A stretch of DNA of 64,000 nt from NCBI RefSeq assembly GCF_023703085.1, contig NZ_JAMQJY010000001.1, forward strand, positions 930,001 to 994,000, given 5' to 3'. Both the position numbers and the translations under genes were made by a program. The notes beneath the pieces are model-generated. The model did no database searches. It was not told the DNA's origin and saw only the letters and a list, made by a program, of their open reading frames with translations. This DNA is from Alkalicoccobacillus plakortidis (lineage in GTDB: Bacteria; Bacillota; Bacilli; Bacillales; Bacillaceae_D). Every line of letters begins with the position of its first letter. Position 1 is the first letter of the stretch. Of the stretch, positions 56,478-64,000 are shown in pieces.

Positions 56478-57140
56478 TTATTCCTCCTTAGATTTCTTAG
56501 GCATTACGGAAATTCGATGGGCCGGTACATCAAGTACGCGGCTAACCGCTTCCACTACCCATGCTTTTACTTGTACATTTTCAACACCTTCTGCAACAAC
56601 GAGCACACCTTTTATAGTTGGTTTTTCTGTTTGGATTAATAAAGGACCCTCTGTATCACCGTTTCGAACAATCACGGTTTGTTCATCAATGGTTTGATCC
56701 GTCACTTCCCTTGTTCCACCTTCACGATCGGTTTCACTTGTTTGTTGGTTTTTGGAGCTTGTATTTTTTTCATAAATTTGCTTCTCTGTATCAGCAAGAT
56801 TAATCATTACTGATACTTCATTAAGCCCAACAATTTGTTCTAAATTTTCTCGCAGTTGATTTTCATAGCTATCTTCATAATCCTTCATTGTGTTCGATTG
56901 CCCAGATTCTTTTTTAAAGACTTCTACTTCTTCATCCTCGTCATTCGTTTGGAATGTAGGAATTGTCGTTTGAGCTTGTTCAGGCTCAGGAGGTTCCGAA
57001 AACACCGAATTTAATACCATCAAAAGAATTCCTACCAATCCTAAGATGAAAATGTATCGGTAATTCTTTCGTTTCCCTTGTTCTTGATTTCCTACGAGAT
57101 TTTTTAACCATGCCAATCCTTTAGGATTCTGCTCACCCAT
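56478..57140 (-). CDS. spoIIIAG: Stage III sporulation protein AG
   Basis: 220 residues. Membrane helix at about 28-48, a charged linker, and a ring-building domain that includes EVSVMINLADTEKQIYEKNTSS and KGVLVVAEGVENVQVKAWVVEAVSRVLDVPAHRISVMPKKS. In B. subtilis it forms a large ring in the outer forespore membrane. Overlaps the end of spoIIIAF by 8 bp. Confidence 0.95.
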   Translation of the reverse strand: MGEQNPKGLAWLKNLVGNQEQGKRKNYRYIFILGLVGILLMVLNSVFSEPPEPEQAQTTIPTFQTNDEDEEVEVFKKESGQSNTMKDYEDSYENQLRENLEQIVGLNEVSVMINLADTEKQIYEKNTSSKNQQTSETDREGGTREVTDQTIDEQTVIVRNGDTEGPLLIQTEKPTIKGVLVVAEGVENVQVKAWVVEAVSRVLDVPAHRISVMPKKSKEE

Positions 57141-57768
57141 CGACCTGTTCCCCCCCTTCCAATAAGAGCGTGATGCTTTCTGGAATCTCCCAACTGTCTG
57201 AAAGATAGTTTATTACCGGCAGCAGGTCGATTGAGTCCGATTCTTTACTAGGCTGCTGCTTAGAGAGATCAATTTGTACCCTTTTGATTTCACTCCGTAC
57301 TGCATCCGTATTTTGTTGTGGGTGTATTTCTCGAACAACTGCATGTATACTTACTGCCTCCTCATCTTCCTGACCTCCCTGTCCCATTTCCTGCATTACA
57401 TCTACGCTCGCAAATTCAAGTGAGTAGGTGTCTCGCAATGTTTCTTCTGCTTTATCTACTAGTTGGTCAGCCACCTGTTCTGAAATATATGCAGCTCGTA
57501 CCTCGTCTAACCCACTTTTTTGCAAATTTATTTGAGTTTCAATAGATTCCGTTTGATATTGGTCTCCAGTTTGTAAGTTTCGAATCCATTCTTCTGAATC
57601 CACTGTAAATATAGAAAGAATTGGTTTTAACATAGCAATGAGAATCAGTAGACTGATCACCATTTTTACGTACCCTCTCATCGATGAATTAGGAAGTAGC
57701 ATCTCAAGTAATATTGCTAACATGATTAGTAGAACTAACCCCGTAATCCAACCAGTTAAGAGACCCAT
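57133..57768 (-). CDS. spoIIIAF: Stage III sporulation protein AF
   Basis: 211 residues. Two membrane helices at the N-terminus (about 3-24 and 33-52), then a soluble ring-building-like domain with EEWIRNLQTGDQ and the acidic C-terminal half. The ATG at 57768 has AGGAG 9 bases upstream; the longer frame adds only three codons. Part of the eight-gene spoIIIA operon. Confidence 0.94.
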   Translation of the reverse strand: MGLLTGWITGLVLLIMLAILLEMLLPNSSMRGYVKMVISLLILIAMLKPILSIFTVDSEEWIRNLQTGDQYQTESIETQINLQKSGLDEVRAAYISEQVADQLVDKAEETLRDTYSLEFASVDVMQEMGQGGQEDEEAVSIHAVVREIHPQQNTDAVRSEIKRVQIDLSKQQPSKESDSIDLLPVINYLSDSWEIPESITLLLEGGEQVDG

Positions 57769-57779
57769 TATCACCACTC

Positions 57780-58979
57780 CTAACGCATCATAAAGGACAA
57801 ATTGCTGGCTGCTACCATAAGCGTAACGGCCAGGAAAAACATTAGACTTACTAGAGCTAATGCAGCAAATACATACATCACTGACTTACCAATGATCGAT
57901 AAACATTCGATGATTGGTCCTCCACCAAGAGGCTGCAGGACAGCTGCGGACAAGTTAAAAATGATACCAAGGGAAAGGACTTTTAAAAGCGGGAAGACAC
58001 AGATCATAAACAAAATACCTAACCCCGTCATACCAACAGTATTTTTAAGGAGCACAGACGCACTCATAACCGTATCAGTCGCATCCGTAAACATTTTCCC
58101 TACTACCGGGATGAAGTTTCCTGCAATAAATTTTGCTGTACGAATGGTTAATCCATCTGTTGCTGCTGAGGAGGCTCCTTGTACCGATATCACTCCTAAA
58201 AACACCGTCATAAAGATCCCGAGTAGTCCCACGGCAATATTCCGAAAAAAATCAGCAAGCTTGGACACTTTATAATGATCACTTAACGTACTGATGATAC
58301 CTAGAACTGCTGAGAAAAATAATAACGGAAGCACAAACTGATTGACCAAAATTCCGCTTGTATTCACAAGAAATATAATTAATGGATGAAACAACGCCGA
58401 TGAAGCAAGACTTCCGATGGAGGCCATTAATGCAAGCAAAAGCGGAAGCAGAGCGATCATAAAATGAATCATGCTGTTAATCGCTTCTGTTGCATACGTT
58501 ATAGCAACATAAAAGCTGTTTATGGCAAGAATCATTAAAACGAGATAGGTTACGGCGTAGGCTGCTTTGCTCACATTTTGACTTTCGAATGCATTTTGAA
58601 TCGATTGCAAAATTTGGCTGAAGAGCGTTAATAGAATTAACATGCCTAAAAGCTTGCTATTCACAATGAGTTCATGAAGCAAAAACTTAACAAGACCAAG
58701 TCCCCATTCTTTTATCTGAAACTGCTTCTCACCCGTTATAAAATCTTTAAATGATCCTTTTTGACTTTCAGGAAGAAAACCTCCGTATTCTGTTGAGACT
58801 TGCTCCCAATATGCTTGGATCTCATCTAATTGCAATCGTTCAATTTGTCGGTCAATAAAAGAAGATTCATCAGAGAGCGTTTCTTCATCCACCGGTTCCT
58901 GACCATCCACAGCGAGTACCAGGCTTGGATAAAGAAGAAATAGAATGCCAGTTATTGTAGCTATGATCCACCGGCGCAT
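57780..58979 (-). CDS. spoIIIAE: Stage III sporulation protein AE
   Basis: 399 residues. A cleavable-looking signal (RRWIIATITGILFLLYPSLVLA), then a soluble stretch and about seven membrane helices from residue 105 on. Predicted permease-like core of the SpoIIIA-SpoIIQ channel. ATG at 58979 with AAGGGAG 8 bases upstream. Overall length and order are as in B. subtilis. Confidence 0.95.
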   Translation of the reverse strand: MRRWIIATITGILFLLYPSLVLAVDGQEPVDEETLSDESSFIDRQIERLQLDEIQAYWEQVSTEYGGFLPESQKGSFKDFITGEKQFQIKEWGLGLVKFLLHELIVNSKLLGMLILLTLFSQILQSIQNAFESQNVSKAAYAVTYLVLMILAINSFYVAITYATEAINSMIHFMIALLPLLLALMASIGSLASSALFHPLIIFLVNTSGILVNQFVLPLLFFSAVLGIISTLSDHYKVSKLADFFRNIAVGLLGIFMTVFLGVISVQGASSAATDGLTIRTAKFIAGNFIPVVGKMFTDATDTVMSASVLLKNTVGMTGLGILFMICVFPLLKVLSLGIIFNLSAAVLQPLGGGPIIECLSIIGKSVMYVFAALALVSLMFFLAVTLMVAASNLSFMMR

Positions 58980-59003
58980 TAGTACCACTCCCTTCAATTC
59001 TCT

Positions 59004-59393
59004 TTAACCTGGTAGCAATGATAGAATCATTTCAATGACCGCTTTAATAATAGGAATGGCTAAGACTAGAATGAGAATCTTACCTGCAAGCTCTATTTTA
59101 GAAGCCATGGAAGCTTGTCCTGCATCTTTGGCAATTTGTGCACCAAACTCTGCAATATATGCGATTCCGATTATTTTTAAAATCGTTTGCAGATACATAA
59201 TGTGTACATTCGCATCTGCCGCAATTCCCTCTAGTAATTGAATGATTTTCACTAACTCATCAATGACAAATAAAAAAATCATGATGCCTGCAAATAATGT
59301 GACAAGAAAAGCAAACAATGGCTTCTGCTCACGAACTACAAGAGCTAGAAAAGTTGCGATTAGACCTATTCCAACAATTTGAATGATGTCCAT
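59004..59393 (-). CDS. spoIIIAD: Stage III sporulation protein AD
   Basis: 129 residues with about four membrane helices (IVGIGLIATFLALVV; LFAFLVTLFAGIMIFLFVI; IMYLQTILKIIGIAYIAEF; ILILVLAIPIIKAVIEMIL). Similar to SpoIIIAC in its second half, as known for the family. Middle gene of the operon. Confidence 0.94.
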   Translation of the reverse strand: MDIIQIVGIGLIATFLALVVREQKPLFAFLVTLFAGIMIFLFVIDELVKIIQLLEGIAADANVHIMYLQTILKIIGIAYIAEFGAQIAKDAGQASMASKIELAGKILILVLAIPIIKAVIEMILSLLPG

Positions 59394-59407
59394 CGCAGCT
59401 CTCCTTT

Positions 59408-59614
59408 CTATCCTTGGAACAGGAACACACCTCTAATTTTCTGGAACAAGTCATCTACAATCGTTGCCACCATGTATAGCACTACAACAAATCCAATTAG
59501 TGTCACCCAATGAGCCCAGTCTTCTTTCCCCATTTGCTTTAGAACGGTATGGATCATAGCAACTACAATGCCTATACCAGCAATTTGAAAGATTGTATTC
59601 ACGTCATAAGCCAA
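59408..59614 (-). CDS. spoIIIAC: Stage III sporulation protein AC
   Basis: 68 residues, two membrane helices (IFQIAGIGIVVAMIHTVLKQ and WVTLIGFVVVLYMVATIV) separated by KQMGKEDWAH, the typical SpoIIIAC pattern. Follows spoIIIAB by 21 bp. Confidence 0.94.
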   Translation of the reverse strand: MAYDVNTIFQIAGIGIVVAMIHTVLKQMGKEDWAHWVTLIGFVVVLYMVATIVDDLFQKIRGVFLFQG

Positions 59615-59635
59615 AAGTCATCCCTCCTTTTTTCA

Positions 59636-60148
59636 CTAAAGCATTAGAATGACAATCAGCAGACCCCCAAGAAAGCCCAGGCTTTTCAGCATTTTTTCAT
59701 AACGAAGCTGATTATCTTTTGCCTCAGCTTCTTCACGATCAAGATGGACCATCGTTAGTTTAATCTGCTTTTGTTGCTGTTCTCGGTCGTGTTGTCCTAG
59801 GGTCTGACCAAATTGGCGTAAAATTTCACGTTCTCCTTTAAGGAGACTGGTTACACCCCATGTCTCGTCCAAACTTTGCTCCCATGCAAGATGTGCAGAT
59901 TCACCCTTTGAATCAAGATTTTTGGCAAAATGTTCAAATAATAGGTTAATTGGATAAGCAAGTTGCTTGGATAAACGTACGCTTGCCTCTGCCAAAGGTG
60001 TAAGACCATATAGCATTTCTGCCTCAAGTGCTTGAATGCCAACTTTCAACTGTCTCAGTTGTTTTGGACGATCACTAAGTCGTTTCGCCGCTTCAAAACC
60101 TATCCATGTACACGTTATGAGGATTAAAATTGCCCCTAGCCACTTCAT
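59636..60148 (-). CDS. spoIIIAB: Stage III sporulation protein AB
   Basis: 170 residues. Hydrophobic helices at both ends (LGAILILITCTWIGFEAAKRL and LGFLGGLLIVILML) flank a cytoplasmic helical domain similar to type II secretion GspF-like proteins. Overlaps the end of spoIIIAA by 4 bp. Confidence 0.93.
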   Translation of the reverse strand: MKWLGAILILITCTWIGFEAAKRLSDRPKQLRQLKVGIQALEAEMLYGLTPLAEASVRLSKQLAYPINLLFEHFAKNLDSKGESAHLAWEQSLDETWGVTSLLKGEREILRQFGQTLGQHDREQQQKQIKLTMVHLDREEAEAKDNQLRYEKMLKSLGFLGGLLIVILML

Positions 60149-61080
60149 AACACCTTTACCGAAACTGGCTTACCAATGGTCCGAATTTGTTTTATTTTTC
60201 CTGGCTCTGCCCCTCGGGTAAGTTCTACACATCTTTCGAATGCTTTCTCTGCGAACAATGCCTTTAATGCAGGGCGCGCTGCTACCTCTTCAAGCGAAGA
60301 ACCGTGCGCTGTTGAGATGACACTAACACCAGCATGAATAGCTTCCTGTACGGCCAAACAGTCTTCGGGTCGTCCAATTTCATCTACAATAATGACATCA
60401 GGACTCATGGACCGAATCATCATCATCATGCCTTCCGCTTTTGGGCAACCGTCTAACACATCTACTCTTCGTCCAAGCTGATGCTGTGGTACACCTTTTA
60501 TGCTTGCGGCAATTTCAGAACGTTCATCGACAATGCCGATTTTCATAGGTGGAATACCTTTGGTTGGCACACCAGTACTAATAATTCGAGCTAGATCCCT
60601 TAGTAATGTTGTTTTACCACTTTGGGGTGGCCCGATGAGTAAACTATTTTTCCATCCTTGCTGATATAGAGGTGTAACAAGTGAATCGGCAGCCCCTACT
60701 GTCTGTCTTGCAATCCTGATATTAAATGAACTAATGTCCTTTAGAGTTTTGACCTCACCTTTTTCTAAGATGACCTTACCGGCAAGTCCAACTCGATGCC
60801 CGCCCTTAATTGTGATAAAGCCGCGTTTGAGTTCTTCCTCAAACGCGTACATCGAATATTGACTTAACTGATTTAAGATGAACTGCGCATCACTTGGCTG
60901 AATAATCCATTCACGTTCACCTTGCAGACTTGGGTACATTGGAGCTCCACATGCTATCACTTCAAGTGGTCTGAGTATCCGAACCCTAATTTCTTCGATT
61001 TTTTCTGCTGTATCTTTTGGTATTTGCCTGAGAATTTCACGAATCGTCGGTGGTAATACAGTAAAAATGTCCTCCATCAT
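60145..61080 (-). CDS. spoIIIAA: Stage III sporulation protein AA (ATPase)
   Basis: 311 residues, cytoplasmic ATPase of the secretion-ATPase type. Walker A is GPPQSGKTTLLRDLARI (about residues 150-166), followed by KIGIVDERSEIAAS and Walker B SPDVIIVDEIGRPEDCLAVQEAIHAGVSVISTAHGSS. Powers assembly of, or transport through, the SpoIIIA-SpoIIQ channel. The operon is normally transcribed by SigE in the mother cell; I could not identify that promoter with confidence. First gene of the operon. Confidence 0.96.
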   Translation of the reverse strand: MMEDIFTVLPPTIREILRQIPKDTAEKIEEIRVRILRPLEVIACGAPMYPSLQGEREWIIQPSDAQFILNQLSQYSMYAFEEELKRGFITIKGGHRVGLAGKVILEKGEVKTLKDISSFNIRIARQTVGAADSLVTPLYQQGWKNSLLIGPPQSGKTTLLRDLARIISTGVPTKGIPPMKIGIVDERSEIAASIKGVPQHQLGRRVDVLDGCPKAEGMMMMIRSMSPDVIIVDEIGRPEDCLAVQEAIHAGVSVISTAHGSSLEEVAARPALKALFAEKAFERCVELTRGAEPGKIKQIRTIGKPVSVKVL

Positions 61081-61088
61081 GACCCCTC

Positions 61089-61367
61089 CTAAAGCCTAGC
61101 TCCAATTAAGATACAGACAGCACCTGTGCCAATAAACATAAACTTCGGAACGGAAAGCTTGTCTGTAATGCCCACTAGACCAATCACAATCGATAAGATA
61201 AAGATCGTTGGTCCAATCACTGCCAATAGACCATTTAATACGATTGCTTTTTCTATACTGTTGAATCGAAGGATTAAGCCCGCTACTGTTAGCTCAATGA
61301 GTCCAGAGAGCACTCGGAGGAACACCATAATCAGCAGTGTCCATTCAACGGCAACAAACCATTTCAC
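61089..61367 (-). CDS. yqhV: DUF2619 membrane protein (YqhV)
   Basis: 92 residues with about three membrane helices. GTG at 61367 is taken as start because GGGGGGA lies about 6 bases upstream. B. subtilis YqhV is in the same place, between efp and spoIIIAA. Function unknown; the close spacing (8 bp) to spoIIIAA suggests co-transcription. Confidence 0.85.
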   Translation of the reverse strand: MKWFVAVEWTLLIMVFLRVLSGLIELTVAGLILRFNSIEKAIVLNGLLAVIGPTIFILSIVIGLVGITDKLSVPKFMFIGTGAVCILIGARL

Positions 61368-61543
61368 ATTAAATCCCCCCATCTATCCATGTTCTCTTAA
61401 AAGATATGCCTAAGTGGACGAGTTCAGAACATCGATCAATGTTTTGTTTAGGATTACTTCTAAGCTTTTTCTACTTTTGCTATACTTAGATCATTACCAA
61501 CCGGAGAACGGATAGCATTCTTTATGTAGAGAGAGGGTCAAGC

Positions 61544-62068
61544 ATGCAAACGAATCAAAAAAACATTATTTTAATTGGTTTTATGGGTGTCGGCAAAACA
61601 ACCGTAGGTAAAGAACTTGCGAGGTATCTCGGCATGACATTTGTCGATTTGGATCAAGCCATAGAAAGTGAAGCGCAACAAACGATTGTTGACATTTTTA
61701 GAGACGAAGGAGAATCCGGTTTTAGACTAAGAGAACAAAAACTTTTTCTTGAATTATCAGAACAGAGAGGAACGATTATCTCGCTTGGCGGAGGCGCTTT
61801 TTTACAGGAGGAAATCCAAAGAAGTAGTCTTTTAACTAGCCTTGTTATCTTTTTGGACATAGACTTTTCGATTTGGTCAGAACGACTGCCCCTTTTGATA
61901 AAGGACAGACCCCTTCTCCAAAAAAAATCAAAGAAAGAAATCAAAGAGCTTTATGAATTAAGAAGAGAGACCTACCTTCATGCTCATTACACCATTAATA
62001 CAGAGCGTTTAACACCTCCACAAACAGCTGAAAAAATCGCAAAAACCATCCAATATGCAGACGCATAA
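61544..62068 (+). CDS. aroK: Shikimate kinase
   Basis: 174 residues. Walker A is LIGFMGVGKTTVGKELA; the shikimate-binding residues appear as VDLD (Asp), FRLRE (Arg) and LGGGAF (Gly triplet, Arg nearby); the lid holds KDRPLL. Phosphorylates shikimate in aromatic amino acid synthesis. ATG after GAGAGGG. It converges with aroD, which encodes another step of the same pathway, and shares a terminator with it. Confidence 0.94.
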   Translation: MQTNQKNIILIGFMGVGKTTVGKELARYLGMTFVDLDQAIESEAQQTIVDIFRDEGESGFRLREQKLFLELSEQRGTIISLGGGAFLQEEIQRSSLLTSLVIFLDIDFSIWSERLPLLIKDRPLLQKKSKKEIKELYELRRETYLHAHYTINTERLTPPQTAEKIAKTIQYADA

Positions 62069-62081
62069 GGGATGGTTTTTG
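62037..62081. terminator. Bidirectional terminator between aroK and aroD
   Basis: AAAACCATCC (62041-62050) pairs with GGATGGTTTT (62069-62078), enclosing the last codons of aroK. T tracts on both strands. Confidence 0.75.
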
Positions 62082-62088
62082 TTAAAGT

Positions 62089-62853
62089 TCAGCTTGTATA
62101 ATGTTGGATATCTTTAATGACTTCAATTGGCACCTGACCAGGAGCCGAAGCCTGATGACCAACAGCAAACGTCATGGCGGAACCAAATTGGTCACCGATC
62201 AACCTTGTTGAGACCCCAAGCTTACCCATAGACATTGTAATCACTGGAATATCGAGCTTGGCGGATGCTTCATTTGTTACAGAGAGAAGAGTAAGAACAT
62301 CCTGTGATGATTGTGGCATCACAGCAAGTTTAACAAGGTCGGCACCTGCCGCTTGTCCTGCTTGTAGGAATTCAATCATCTGGTCAAAAGATGGCGTTTT
62401 CTTAAAATCATGTGTAGAGACAATCCATTTAACATGATGTTTTGCTGATAATTGCTTTAGCAAATCCATGCCAATAAATTCCGACGCAAGTTCAATATCC
62501 AAAAGGTCAATGAGCTCAGTTTCTATAAGTCGGCTTATTAACTCTTCTTGCTCTGCAATCGTTAAAGAAATGGGTTGGCCACCTTCTTGAACAGAGCGGA
62601 TCGTAAACAATAGAACAGTATCACCTATCACTTCTCTTAATGATGTTGCAGTAGCTAATACAGCATCCAATTTGGCGAGATCCGCAAAAAAATCTGCTCG
62701 CCATTCTAAAACATCTGGTTTTTTTTGCAGAATCATCTTAGCTTCTTCTACTAATTGAGAGGTAGTAGCGCCAATAAGAGACGAACAAAGGGCTGCAGGA
62801 TGTTCGCTCCCAAATACCACTTTTCTTATCTGAACTTCTTTTGTTGTCGCCAT
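62089..62853 (-). CDS. aroD: Type I 3-dehydroquinate dehydratase
   Basis: 254 residues, Schiff-base (class I) enzyme. Motifs: VLEWRADFF, DIELAS, KWIVSTHDF with the catalytic His, and DLVKLAVMP with the Schiff-base Lys, followed by TMSMGKLGVSTRL and GSAMTFA. Dehydrates 3-dehydroquinate. In B. subtilis the corresponding place next to efp carries the unrelated class II gene (aroQ/yqhS), so this is a non-homologous replacement by function. Transcribed in the direction of aroK, converging with it. Confidence 0.93.
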   Translation of the reverse strand: MATTKEVQIRKVVFGSEHPAALCSSLIGATTSQLVEEAKMILQKKPDVLEWRADFFADLAKLDAVLATATSLREVIGDTVLLFTIRSVQEGGQPISLTIAEQEELISRLIETELIDLLDIELASEFIGMDLLKQLSAKHHVKWIVSTHDFKKTPSFDQMIEFLQAGQAAGADLVKLAVMPQSSQDVLTLLSVTNEASAKLDIPVITMSMGKLGVSTRLIGDQFGSAMTFAVGHQASAPGQVPIEVIKDIQHYTS

Positions 62854-62882
62854 GTATCTTCACCACTTTTCTACTTCGCTAT

Positions 62883-62920
62883 AAAAACATCCAGAACACA
62901 CAATGTGCTCTGGATGTTTT
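62883..62920 (-). terminator. Terminator of efp
   Basis: AAAACATCCAGAACACA pairs with TGTGCTCTGGATGTTTT around an AT-only loop, with one mismatch, just past the efp stop codon. Confidence 0.85.
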
Positions 62921-62926
62921 GTTGAC

Positions 62927-63484
62927 TTAAGCTCTAGACATGTAAGAGCTGTTTCGTGTATCAATAAGAAGTCGATCTCCTTGATTCACAAAAAACGGCA
63001 CTTGAACCGTAATACCTGTTTCAAGAGTAGCTGGTTTTGTACCACCAGAAGCTGTATCCCCTTTAATTCCAGGCTCTGTTTCAACAACCTCAAGTTCAAC
63101 CGTATTTGGAACTTCTACTCCAAGTGTTTCAGCTTGGTAGCTAATAACATGGACTTCCATATTTTCTTTTAGAAACTTTAGCTCATATTCAATTTGACTT
63201 GATTGTAGTTCAAGTTGCTCATATGATTCTGTGTCCATAAACGTATGAGTATCTCCACTTGCATAAAGGTACTGCATACGTCTGTTCTCAATATGAGCTC
63301 TTTCTACTTTTTCTCCCGCACGGAATGTTTTCTCTTGAATGTTACCATTACGAAGATTACGGAGTTTAGAACGAACAAACGCCGCACCTTTTCCTGGCTT
63401 AACATGTTGGAAGTCCAACACTTGCCAAAGTCCATTATCTACTACAATCGTTAATCCAGTTTTAAAATCGTTTACTGAAATCAT
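62927..63484 (-). CDS. efp: Translation elongation factor P
   Basis: 185 residues. N-terminal domain [44 protein letters not shown], with Lys of KPGKG at the tip that contacts the P-site tRNA, followed by two OB-fold domains. Rescues ribosomes stalled at proline stretches. The C-terminal [11 protein letters not shown] is normal. Follows the Xaa-Pro peptidase gene on the same strand, as in B. subtilis. Confidence 0.97.
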   Translation of the reverse strand: MISVNDFKTGLTIVVDNGLWQVLDFQHVKPGKGAAFVRSKLRNLRNGNIQEKTFRAGEKVERAHIENRRMQYLYASGDTHTFMDTESYEQLELQSSQIEYELKFLKENMEVHVISYQAETLGVEVPNTVELEVVETEPGIKGDTASGGTKPATLETGITVQVPFFVNQGDRLLIDTRNSSYMSRA

Positions 63485-63585
63485 TTTTATTTCCTCCGTA
63501 TTCGTATTCCCTCATAGTTCGCGGAATGTTTCCATCCATTACTATACCACAGCTTTGCAACTAGGTGGTTACCTAATCAGCAGGA

Positions 63586-64000
63586 TTATTCGCCTACGTG
63601 AATGAGTTCTTTAGGTGAAGACGTGAATGAACGATTACCTTCAGCAGTAATTAAAATATCATCTTCAATTCTTGTTCCACCCACACCATGCACATAAATG
63701 CCCGGCTCTACTGTGACAATCATGCCTGGTCTAAGTACTGTATCTGACTTAAATGATAAGGCTGGTCCTTCATGAACTTCCATCCCTAAACCATGGCCAG
63801 TTGAATGACCAAAGTTCTCACCAAAGCCTTTTTCCGTAATATAATCTCGTGTTAGGGCATCTGCCTCTTTACCCGTGATGCCTGCTTTAATTCCATTCAT
63901 ACCTCTTAGCTGAGCTTCCAATACCGTTTCGTATATATTCGTCAACTCATCATTAATCTGTCCAACAGCCAATGTACGTGTGATGTCAGAGCAATATCCA
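63586..64000 (-). CDS. M24 family Xaa-Pro peptidase (YqhT-like), 3' part only
   Basis: The C-terminal 138 codons of a metallopeptidase that continues past the window edge. The frame is open to position 64000: GYCSDITRTLAVGQINDEL contains one of the metal-binding Asp residues, followed by GHSTGHGLGMEVHEGP (metal-binding His), MIVTVEPGIYV (Glu) and TRIEDDILIT (Glu). No truncation other than the window boundary. Same order as B. subtilis yqhT-efp. Confidence 0.93.
   Translation of the reverse strand, partial: GYCSDITRTLAVGQINDELTNIYETVLEAQLRGMNGIKAGITGKEADALTRDYITEKGFGENFGHSTGHGLGMEVHEGPALSFKSDTVLRPGMIVTVEPGIYVHGVGGTRIEDDILITAEGNRSFTSSPKELIHVGE

Overview
The window comes from a low-GC, spore-forming, alkaliphilic member of the Bacillaceae, probably near Alkalicoccobacillus / Alkalihalobacillus / Shouchella. 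Two things point there. First, it carries the Bacillus block efp - yqhV - spoIIIAA-AH - accB - accC - yqhY - nusB - folD - xseAB - ispA - dxs - tlyA - ahrC - recN - spoIVB - spo0A, followed by the bkd genes. Second, it has a high-alkaline, savinase-type subtilisin. Nearly everything from 24.8 to 64 kb is this conserved core, mostly on the minus strand.

Layout. 0-3.6 kb: a four-gene NAD salvage operon (pncA, pncB, nadD-like, nadE). 4-6 kb: a tRNA-Val, two small convergent genes and the secreted subtilisin. 6-12.7 kb: an accessory stretch with MarR/GNAT, DUF402, LysR and Old Yellow Enzyme genes. It contains four copies of a repeat that joins a tRNA-3'-end-like block to a terminator, plus gene remnants. 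12.8-14.3 kb: an LCP-family protein and a cupin. 14.3-25.4 kb: a formate dehydrogenase / molybdenum cofactor run (fdhD, an OFA-type transporter, DUF1641, fdhA, moaB, moaA, mobA, moaD, moaE, mobB, moeA) with moaC divergent. 25.6-28.6 kb: an acidic lipoprotein, CsoR-type repressor, HAD phosphatase and tRNA-Arg. 28.7-35.1 kb: bacilliredoxin and branched-chain keto acid dehydrogenase genes with leucine dehydrogenase. 35.5-40.6 kb: a SteA-like gene with two glycosyltransferase-like genes, then lipoproteins. 40.7-64 kb: sporulation, fatty acid, isoprenoid and DNA repair core genes, ending with aroK, aroD, efp and the 3' part of a Xaa-Pro peptidase.

The most striking observation concerns sequence integrity. 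Ten genes (pncB, nadE, lysR, the DUF1641 gene, fdhA, moaE, bkdAB, lpdV, a lipoprotein gene and accC) are each broken by one single-base indel. accC is normally essential. Almost every break falls at a (G)CTGG / (G)CTTGG sequence, on either strand. This looks like a systematic sequencing or assembly error, not biological decay, so the broken genes are annotated here as their corrected full-length spans. No CRISPR array, intact prophage, intact insertion sequence or recognisable defence system was seen.
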